DNA of 26,054 nucleotides from Planctomycetia bacterium. Lineage in GTDB: Bacteria; Planctomycetota; UBA1135; GCA-002686595. The notes beneath the pieces were generated by a model that was not told the DNA's origin, ran no database searches, and was given only the letters and a program-made list of their open reading frames with translations. The DNA lies in contig SXKQ01000092.1 in the NCBI GenBank assembly GCA_005778045.1, positions 1 to 26,054 on the forward strand, in the 5' to 3' direction. A program made the translations under genes and the position numbers. This document shows, piece after piece, positions 5,994-13,054 of this stretch (its first letter is position 1; each line of letters starts with the position of its first letter).

Positions 5994-7574
5994 ATGAGAC
6001 GTCTCGCCGCGCTGCTCGTCGCCGTCTCGCTCTCCGCCTGCGGAAGTTCCGACGGCCCGCCGGAGCACGTGCTGCTCGTGGTGGTCGACACGCTGCGCGC
6101 GGACCACCTCTCGTGCATGGGCTACCCGCGGCCCACCTCGCCGGCGATCGATGCGCTCGCCGCGCGTGGCACGCTGTTCGAAAACGCGGTTTCGCAGGCT
6201 TCCTTCACGAGCCCCTCAATGGTCTCGCTCATGACGGGGCGCTACATCGCCAAGGAGCGGCTCGACATCCCCGCCGAGTTGCCGACGCTGGCCGAGAGCT
6301 TCGAGCGCGCGGGCTTCGCGACCGCCGGTTTCCGCTCCAACCCGATCCTCAAACCCGAGTACGGCTTCGAGCGCGGTTTCTCGCGCTACCAGACGATCGA
6401 CGAATACGGCAGCGATGCCGAGATCGCGGCCTGGCTCGAGTCGGTGAAGGGCAAGCGCAGCTTCACCTACATCCACATCACCGAGCCGCACGACCCCTAC
6501 CTGCCGCCCGAGGGCCGCCGCGCGTGGCGCGAGCGCAAGGACCTGCTTCCGGGCGACCGCGCCGAGTACCTGCCGCGCATGGCCGCCGAGCTCGGGCTCG
6601 CGGACCCTCAGCAGGGGATCGAGCGCATCAAGGAGGAGATCGGCGGCTACGACGACGACGTGCGCTGCGCGGACGAGCGCGTCGGGCACTTCCTCGCGCT
6701 GTTCGAGAGCTCTGGCCTGATGCGCAGCGGGCTCGTGGTGCTCGCGGCCGACCACGGCGAAGGCCTGTGGGAGAAGGTCGCGCTCATGAACGGCCAGCGC
6801 GGCGCGGCGCTGCGGCGCGGCGAGACGCCGGACCTGCTCAACACGCTCATGCCGACCCACGGCAACCAGGTGCACCGCGAGCTGGTGCACGTGCCGCTGA
6901 TCCTCGCTGGGCCGCGCGTCCCGGGCGGCAAGCGCGTGCAGGCGCCGGTCGAGAACGTCGACTTGTTCCCCACCCTGCTCGAGCTGTGCGACCTGCCGAC
7001 GCCGGGCGGACTGCAGGGCGAGAGCCTCTTGCGCCAGCTCGACGGCTCGCGCGCGCGCAAGGAGTGCGCCTTCAGCTTCACGCGCTTCAATACGACCGTG
7101 ATCAGCCCCGAGGGCTGGTCGCTGATCCTGCCGACGGCCGAGGGCGAGTGCGGAGAGCAGCTCCAGCTCGAGCTCTTCGACCTGCGCACGGACCCCCACC
7201 AGCGCCGCAACGTGGCCGCGGAGCACCCCGCGGTCGTCGAGCGCCTGCGCAAGCTTGCGCTGCAGCGCCTGGAGATCGGCATCCAAGGCACGATGAAGGT
7301 CGACGACGCTGGGCTCGCCGCGCTCTCCGGCCTTGGCTACGTGGGTCAGGTCGAGCGGGAGAACGATCGGCGCGAGCTCGAGGCGCTGTCGAGCGCGGAC
7401 ATCCTCACCCGGGCTCTGAATATGGGCACGCCCTGCGCACGCCGTCTGCTCGCTGCCGAGATCCTCGCCACGCGCAAGCTCGAGTCACTCGAACTCGAGG
7501 CCCTGCGCAAGCACCGCGCCTTCGAGACCTCTAGCGCCGTGAACGAGCTCCTCGACCGCCTGCTCGCGCACTAG
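5994..7574 (+). CDS. sulfatase-fold lipoprotein without a formylglycine motif
   Basis: This 526-residue protein is an alkaline-phosphatase-superfamily hydrolase of the sulfatase family. The lipobox LSAC (C16) predicts a lipoprotein made by the Lgt pathway. VVVDTLRADHL (D32) is the classic first metal motif. The sulfatase signature C/S-x-P-S-R is replaced by TSPSM, so there is no Cys or Ser to become formylglycine and no following Arg; T72 takes the nucleophile place. ADHGEG (D253, H254) and THGNQVH (H289) complete the metal site. It is therefore more likely a phosphate-ester or phosphotransfer enzyme than a true sulfatase. The tail contains the LSGLGYVG motif common after this domain. Its stop shares CTAG with the convergent gene. 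Confidence 0.83.
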   Translation: MRRLAALLVAVSLSACGSSDGPPEHVLLVVVDTLRADHLSCMGYPRPTSPAIDALAARGTLFENAVSQASFTSPSMVSLMTGRYIAKERLDIPAELPTLAESFERAGFATAGFRSNPILKPEYGFERGFSRYQTIDEYGSDAEIAAWLESVKGKRSFTYIHITEPHDPYLPPEGRRAWRERKDLLPGDRAEYLPRMAAELGLADPQQGIERIKEEIGGYDDDVRCADERVGHFLALFESSGLMRSGLVVLAADHGEGLWEKVALMNGQRGAALRRGETPDLLNTLMPTHGNQVHRELVHVPLILAGPRVPGGKRVQAPVENVDLFPTLLELCDLPTPGGLQGESLLRQLDGSRARKECAFSFTRFNTTVISPEGWSLILPTAEGECGEQLQLELFDLRTDPHQRRNVAAEHPAVVERLRKLALQRLEIGIQGTMKVDDAGLAALSGLGYVGQVERENDRRELEALSSADILTRALNMGTPCARRLLAAEILATRKLESLELEALRKHRAFETSSAVNELLDRLLAH

Positions 7575-10255
7575 GGCAACGTGAACTGAAGTGCGTCCGA
7601 GAGGCCCGTGTTGAACGGGTCCTGCGGATCGCGGTACCAGTACTGGCAGTGCACGCTGGCGCCGCTCGCGAGCGCCGGATCGCTGCCCGAGCGCACCAGT
7701 GCGTTGAAGTCGAACGAGTAGGTGCCTCCGCACGGGCCACTGCCACCGGAACTCTGGATGCCCGTGCGCGTCACGGGCGCGCGCACGCACAGCGTCCCGC
7801 CTTGGTAGCTCCCCGTGTGCGGCTGGAAGCCGTAGAAGAGCAATCCGCTGCGCTGCGCGAGGATCTGACTCGCGGTCACGAGGAAGGGCGCCATGCCGCC
7901 CGTGGCCGGCACGCCGGAGAAGCCGATCGCGGGCAGGCAGAAAGCCGAGTTCAGCTTGCCCGTGCAGTAAATCTGCGCGAGCACTGGCTGCGGTACGCGG
8001 TAGTCCCAGATGCCGCGCCCGTAGGTGCCATAGCGCACGAGCTCGGCGTCGACGCACTCGACCGACCAGTACAGCGTGATCGGAGCGAGTGCGGTGGAGA
8101 TCGACGTCCACGTGCCCGCGGCCCGGTCGAAGCGGAACGGTCCTGCCTCGCAGGCTGCGAACAGGTCGCCACTGCCGTCCTTGGCGTACGCGATGTCGTA
8201 GACCATGGTGGAAGGCAGCCCGGTCGTGAGCGCGCTCCAGATCTGGCCGCCGTCGAGCGTGCGGCGCACGCCCGCCGTGCTGTAGCCCGAGCCGCAAATG
8301 ACGGCCTCCAGCGGATCGAGCGGGTGCACCGCGATCGCGTTGCCATAGAAGTAGTGCTCATTGGGCGCGTTGCCGCTCGCCTGCGTCCAGTTCACGCCTT
8401 GGTTCGACGACCACCACAGTCGGCCCGCATCGTCCGCCGCGTACGCGCGCTGCGCGTCGCCCGGCGCGAAGGCGAGCGCCGTCATGTAATTCGCCATCCC
8501 GGCCGCGAAGTCGTGCGTCGAGTGGAACGAGTGCGTCCACGCGCCCGGTGCGGTCTTGTCAAAGCGGTAGAGCCGCTCCGCGCACAGGAAGTAGCTCGTC
8601 GCCACGAGCGGGCTCGCGACCACGGGGGGCAGCCACAGGTGGTTCGAGCCCGCGGGGAAGTCGACGTAGCCCGTGAGCGCCGGACTCGACTGCCCCTCCT
8701 GCACGAGCGTGAAGCCGGGATAGTTGCTGAACACGACCGCGTGTGTCCCGTCAGACGACGTGAGATGGCCGTAGTCGCCGCTGATCAGCTGGTTGAAGTT
8801 GGTCGAGGGCCCCGCCGGTAGCGGCGCCTGCACCAGTCCGCGCTGGTAGCCTTGGTCCTGGGAGCCCGCGAGCACGAGGTTCGCGTTCGTGGACGAGGTC
8901 AGGGTCGAGTAGTACTGGCTCACCCCGAGGCCCGTCATGCTCCAGTTGACCGGGCTCGCCCCGAGCGCCGAGCTGCGCCAGATGCCTCCGTCCATGCAGA
9001 AGAAGAAGCTCTCGCCGCTCGGCGACTGCGCGTCGGGCCAGGCGTAGATGCCCATGGTGTCCGCGTGCAGCTTATTGAGCGGATCGCCGTAGTAGTCGCC
9101 CCAGTTGTTGAGCTTGGAGAAGCTCGTGCCGCCGTTGGTCGAGCGGAAGGCCTCGACACCGCCATAGAGCACGGCCTGCGGGTTGGTGACCGAGGCGCAC
9201 ATCTCGCTCCAGTAGTCGCCAGGAGTGTGGACGAGCGTCGCGCTCGCGCCGGCGTCGTCAGACCGATAGAGCTTCCAGCCATTGTTCGCGAGCGCGACGT
9301 AGAGCGTCGGAGCGCCGGCTTCGGAGCCCGTGATGGTCGCGTCACTCGCGGCCGAGTCGATTGCGGCGAGCGGCGCGAACGTGAAGCCCGCGTCGCTCGA
9401 GCGGAACACCTGCCCGCGGTGCGCGACGAAGATCGTGTTCGCGGCGAGCGGGCCCGTGCGCGGCACCCACGCATCGGAATTGCCCCCCGTCGCCATCTGA
9501 AAGCGCTTGGTGAACGTGCGCGCGGAGTCATTGGACACGAACAGGGCCGGCACGTTGCCGCCGAGGTTCGTCTGGGCCCATACGACGACCGAGCGCTGCG
9601 CGTTCGCGAGCACGCGCAGCTCGCGCACGCTGGTCAGTCCCGCGAGCCCGCTCGGAGTCTCCCAGGTCTGGCCCGAGTCGCGCGTCACGCGCAGGCCGAG
9701 CGACGAGTTCGCGCACACGAGGATGTCGGGCGCGCCGCTCGTCTCGCCCGGCAGCACGACCAGCTCGCTGACGCCGCCGTAGAGGTTGTCGCCGAGCGGC
9801 GTCCAGCTGCTGCCGCCGTAATTCGCGCGCCACACGCCGCCGAGGGCCGAGCCCGCATACAGCCGAGTCCCGTCGGGCGAGAGCGTCGCGCACATCATGC
9901 GCCCGGCCTGGTTGCGACTGCCGACCTCGCTCCAGGGGCTGGCGACGAGGAAGTTCGCCCCGCTCGCGGCGAGCGAGTTGCGCCGCTCCATCTCGGCGAT
10001 CCCGTTGGCGCGCTCGATCGCCTTCCAGTCGACGTCGGGCGCCGCGCGGTGCAGCTCCGCGAACCAGCGCTTGCGCGCGGCCTTGTTCTCCGCCTCCGTG
10101 CCCTCGCCGAGGCGATGCTCCGTCGGTGCGGGGAGCGAACGCCCCGCGATCGCGGGATCGATCAGCAGGCGGCCGTCGGCGCCCGGGGCTGGAGCCCCTT
10201 GGGGAGCGCAGGACGACGCGAGCGCGGCAGCGAGCAAAAGCGAGGGAAGACGCAT
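7571..10255 (-). CDS. BNR/sortilin-like propeller lipoprotein with Cys-rich C-terminal domain
   Basis: This 894-residue protein starts with a lipoprotein signal ending ASSC (C16). A charged helical stretch follows (about 40-95), then a large beta-propeller with recurrent Asp-box motifs such as RDSGQTWE, RSSDAGFTF, RSTNGGTSF and SSNQGVNW. This is the arrangement of BNR or VPS10/sortilin-type propellers, which bind ligands or, in some families, sugars. No sialidase active-site Arg triad is evident. From about residue 760 comes a separate domain beginning YCTGKLNSAFC and ending FNTGLSDALQF. I recall this as a recurrent C-terminal module of secreted planctomycete proteins, which is a memory-based statement. 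It is the last gene of the minus-strand group after the frameshifted membrane protein (16-bp gap). GGAAG lies just before the ATG. Confidence 0.8.
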   Translation of the reverse strand: MRLPSLLLAAALASSCAPQGAPAPGADGRLLIDPAIAGRSLPAPTEHRLGEGTEAENKAARKRWFAELHRAAPDVDWKAIERANGIAEMERRNSLAASGANFLVASPWSEVGSRNQAGRMMCATLSPDGTRLYAGSALGGVWRANYGGSSWTPLGDNLYGGVSELVVLPGETSGAPDILVCANSSLGLRVTRDSGQTWETPSGLAGLTSVRELRVLANAQRSVVVWAQTNLGGNVPALFVSNDSARTFTKRFQMATGGNSDAWVPRTGPLAANTIFVAHRGQVFRSSDAGFTFAPLAAIDSAASDATITGSEAGAPTLYVALANNGWKLYRSDDAGASATLVHTPGDYWSEMCASVTNPQAVLYGGVEAFRSTNGGTSFSKLNNWGDYYGDPLNKLHADTMGIYAWPDAQSPSGESFFFCMDGGIWRSSALGASPVNWSMTGLGVSQYYSTLTSSTNANLVLAGSQDQGYQRGLVQAPLPAGPSTNFNQLISGDYGHLTSSDGTHAVVFSNYPGFTLVQEGQSSPALTGYVDFPAGSNHLWLPPVVASPLVATSYFLCAERLYRFDKTAPGAWTHSFHSTHDFAAGMANYMTALAFAPGDAQRAYAADDAGRLWWSSNQGVNWTQASGNAPNEHYFYGNAIAVHPLDPLEAVICGSGYSTAGVRRTLDGGQIWSALTTGLPSTMVYDIAYAKDGSGDLFAACEAGPFRFDRAAGTWTSISTALAPITLYWSVECVDAELVRYGTYGRGIWDYRVPQPVLAQIYCTGKLNSAFCLPAIGFSGVPATGGMAPFLVTASQILAQRSGLLFYGFQPHTGSYQGGTLCVRAPVTRTGIQSSGGSGPCGGTYSFDFNALVRSGSDPALASGASVHCQYWYRDPQDPFNTGLSDALQFTLP

Positions 10256-10271
10256 GTCTTCCAGTATGCGT

Positions 10272-11175
10272 TCAGGGAATCGATCGCGCAGCGTCAGCGC
10301 GCTTGGGGAAGGCTCCCGCGAGGGTCGCCATCAGCACGATCGGCACCAGCTCGCCCCAGATGCGGAGCTCGCTCCACACGCCGGCGAAGAACGTCCCGAG
10401 CGCGAACGCCGGCACGACCCACACGAGGCCACGCGGGCTCGATGCGCCGGCGCACGAACGGAAGCACGAGCCACAGACCGCCGAACGCGAGCGGGTACCA
10501 GCGCCACATCAGCGGATTCTGAAGCGACTCTCGATTCTCGAAACAGACCGGCTGGTGGACGTCGCCGGGCTGGCGCCGGAAGAACGAATGCAGCCACCAC
10601 TTGACGGCGGGCCACAGCGCTAGCTGCGCGGCGCAGTGCGCGAGGAGGCACGCCTTGGGCTCGCTGCGCCGACCGGTGAACAGCAGCGCGAACGCCAGAA
10701 AGCACGTCGTCTCGCGGTTGAACGTCCCGAGGACGAGGAGCGAGTAGTAGGCGAGCCAGCGTCGCTCGCGCAGCAGCACGAGTCCCCACGCGAAGACCGC
10801 CACCGCCGCCATGTCCCACGCATACCGGAACGGAGACTCGCGCGAGGCGACGTAGCGCAGCGCGAGCAGCGGTAAGAGCCCCCACGCGCTCGCCTCCACC
10901 ATCCAGCCCCGCTCGAACAGCCCGCGCGCGAGCCGGCGCGTCGCGACGAAGGCTGCCAACGCGAACAGCGTGTCGAGCGCATGGAACACGGCCCGTGGCT
11001 GCGAGCCCGGCAGCACGTGCTCGCACAGGAAGCGCACCAGCCGCGGCACGAGCACGCGGTGGGCGAAGGGCTCCGCGGCACCGCGCGGGTCGATGCCGGC
11101 CACGTTCTCGAGCGCGCCCGGAAGGTAGACCTCGTTCCACGAGATGCGCGCCCACGAGAGCAACCCGGAGAGCAC
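10272..11175 (-). CDS. polytopic membrane protein, apparent frameshift near its 3' end
   Basis: The protein has several hydrophobic helices and the motif NRETTCFLAF in the middle, reminiscent of GT-C-like membrane proteins, but no family is recognised with confidence. The opening frame runs from GTG at 11175 and ends at 10294 with an Arg-rich, soluble-looking tail. One frame over, the same DNA encodes a convincing last membrane segment (including GVWSELRIWGELVPIVL) that stops at 10272-10274, 16 bases before the next gene. The switch lies about 10436-10455, so one base is probably gained or lost. The N-terminus may also begin earlier: the frame is open and hydrophobic back to a stop at about 11223, but offers no standard start. 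Either a sequencing slip or a real decay event is possible. Confidence 0.62.
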
Positions 11176-11237
11176 GAGCGCGAGCGAGAGCGCGAGCAGC
11201 TCTCCCGGCAGGCCCCGGCGCTACAAAGCCTGCGCGC

Positions 11238-12101
11238 TCACTCGTCGAGGAACGCGCCGAACGCCGGCGCGGGACGCGGAGCGGGCCGGTCCTCGCCCTC
11301 GGACCCGAGGATCGCGAGCACGTCGAGCTCGGCGCACTCGCACGGCGCACCGACGAGCTCGGAGATCGATGGCCGCGTCATGCCGCCCTCGCCGCTGATC
11401 GCCTCCTTGACGTAGGTGCCGTGCTGGGCACGGATCACGAGCTCTAGTTGCGGCGCCCCGTCCTCGGCCGCGGGCGCCGTCTCGGCCTTCACGATCTCGA
11501 TCCAGCGCTCTCGATCGAGCTCCGCACGCCGGTGCGCGACGCGCTCGGGAGTCTTCTGCACGATCTCGCGCCGCGGCCCGACGAGCGCCGCGATGCGCGC
11601 GGGATCGAGCGGGGCGCTGGCCTTGACGAGCGCGCGGTACTCCTTGGCGTGCTTCTCCTCCTTGAGCTGCGCCACGCGCGTCTTCTCGGTCCAGTGCAGG
11701 CCGAGCACCTCCAGCCGGCCTTCGTTGCGGCGGTTGATCTCCGCCTCGCAGGCCGCGAGATCGACGTCGAAGCACTTGGGCCCGAGCATCTCGACCACGA
11801 AGGGGCGCCCCTCGCCGAGCATGCGCACGTTGACGTCCTCGCGACCGGCGCCGTGAAACTTGTTCTTGCGCGTCTTGAAAGCCGCGCCGAGCACCCAGCC
11901 GACGAGTTCCTGCACCGAGTCGCGCGTGAGCTTGCCGAAGCCCTCGCAGCGCACGCAGCCGCGGCGCCGGCGCGGGTGTCCCTTGCAGTCAGGGCAGAAA
12001 AAGACCGTCTGCGGCAGGTCGCGGGAGAGCTTGCGGTAGCGCCCCTCGACAAACACCTTGGACTTCGGCAGCGACGCGCCGGGATCGGCGAATTGGCTCA
12101 T
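11238..12101 (-). CDS. pus10: Pus10-type tRNA pseudouridine synthase, lacking the THUMP region
   Basis: Pus10 makes pseudouridine 54 and/or 55 in tRNA of archaea and many eukaryotes; bacteria normally use TruB for position 55. The 287-residue protein has the diagnostic block YRKLSRDLPQT (22-32), a zinc pair CPDC...CVRC (C36, C39, C49, C52), GFGKLTRDSV, and FHGAGREDVNVRMLG with the catalytic Asp at 89. It then has GRPFVVEM, QKTPERVAHRRAE and HGTYVKE. Archaeal proteins carry about 150 or more extra N-terminal residues including a THUMP RNA-binding domain; here only about 20 residues precede the conserved block. AGAGAGG lies 5 bases before the ATG and supports this start. It is first in a minus-strand group with the membrane protein and the BNR lipoprotein, and divergent from the DPM1-like gene. 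Confidence 0.88.
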   Translation of the reverse strand: MSQFADPGASLPKSKVFVEGRYRKLSRDLPQTVFFCPDCKGHPRRRRGCVRCEGFGKLTRDSVQELVGWVLGAAFKTRKNKFHGAGREDVNVRMLGEGRPFVVEMLGPKCFDVDLAACEAEINRRNEGRLEVLGLHWTEKTRVAQLKEEKHAKEYRALVKASAPLDPARIAALVGPRREIVQKTPERVAHRRAELDRERWIEIVKAETAPAAEDGAPQLELVIRAQHGTYVKEAISGEGGMTRPSISELVGAPCECAELDVLAILGSEGEDRPAPRPAPAFGAFLDE

Positions 12102-12295
12102 CTCGACCTCTCTTCGGGGCTGGCGGGAACCACCTGCGCGGCCCCCGGAACGACTCGGACGTTCGGCGTAGGGAGAGGGTAGCGAGCCGGGGCGGAGCCT
12201 GCCAACGGGCGCCCGCGTTTGCCCATGCCCGACCCGCGTAGTACGGTTCCCTGCGGATCCCGTCCGTCGCGCGGAGGGGCCACCGTCGCCCTCCT

Positions 12296-13051
12296 ATGTC
12301 CCCCACTGCGAGCCCCGCCCGTCTGCCGTCGGTGATCGTCACCCTGCCGACGTGGAACGAGAGCCTCAACGTGCTCCCGCTCGCGCGCGCCTTGCTCGAC
12401 CTCGGGCCGAACTACGCGGTGCTCGTGGTCGACGACAACTCGCCGGACGGGACCTGGAGGCTGGTGGCGGAGGCGGCCGCGAGCGAGCCGCGCCTGCACC
12501 TCCTGCACCGCACCTCGGACAAGGGTCGCGGCGCCGCGGGCCGCGCCGGCTTCGTGCGCGCGCTCGAGATGGGCGCTGACATCGTGGTCGAGATGGACGC
12601 GGACTTTTCCCACCAGCCGCGCTTCGTGCCGGCGCTGGTCGCGCGCCTCGACGAGCCCGGCCGCGCCGTCGGGCTGGCGCTCGGCTCGCGCGCGGTGTCG
12701 GGCGGGAGCGACGATGACCGCGGGGCCCTGCGCCGGCTGATCACGCTGTGCGCGAACCTGTACATCCGCGTGCTGCTCGGCGTGCCGGTGCGCGACTGCA
12801 ACTCGGGCTTTCGCTGCTGGCGCCGCTCGACGCTCGAGAGCATCCGTGTACAGGACGCCTTCTCGAAGGGCCCTGCGATCGTGCAGGAGCTGCTGTTCAA
12901 GACCGCGCGCGCCAGAATTGGCATCGCCGAAGTCGGGATCGAGTTCATCGAGCGCCAGCGCGGCGAGTCCACGCTCACGTGGCATATCCTGATCAAGGGC
13001 TACACGACCGTGCTGCAGCTGCGCTGGATGGCGCTCTGCGGGAAGCTCTAG
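12296..13051 (+). CDS. polyprenyl-phosphate glycosyltransferase (DPM1-like, GT2)
   Basis: This 251-residue family 2 glycosyltransferase transfers a sugar, probably mannose, from a nucleotide sugar to polyprenyl phosphate at the cytoplasmic face of the membrane. Motifs are VIVTLPTWNE near the start, VVDDNSPDGTW (D46, D47), DKGRGAAGRAGF, the metal-binding EMDADFSH (D101, D103), LGSRAVSGG, and FIERQRGESTL near the end. This pattern is that of dolichol-phosphate mannosyltransferase subunit 1 and bacterial Ppm1-type catalytic domains. It has no C-terminal membrane domain, so it is the soluble single-domain type. The next gene starts 3 bases after its stop and encodes a GT-C-like membrane protein, which would be the natural user of the lipid-linked sugar. 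Confidence 0.87.
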   Translation: MSPTASPARLPSVIVTLPTWNESLNVLPLARALLDLGPNYAVLVVDDNSPDGTWRLVAEAAASEPRLHLLHRTSDKGRGAAGRAGFVRALEMGADIVVEMDADFSHQPRFVPALVARLDEPGRAVGLALGSRAVSGGSDDDRGALRRLITLCANLYIRVLLGVPVRDCNSGFRCWRRSTLESIRVQDAFSKGPAIVQELLFKTARARIGIAEVGIEFIERQRGESTLTWHILIKGYTTVLQLRWMALCGKL

Positions 13052-13054
13052 GCC

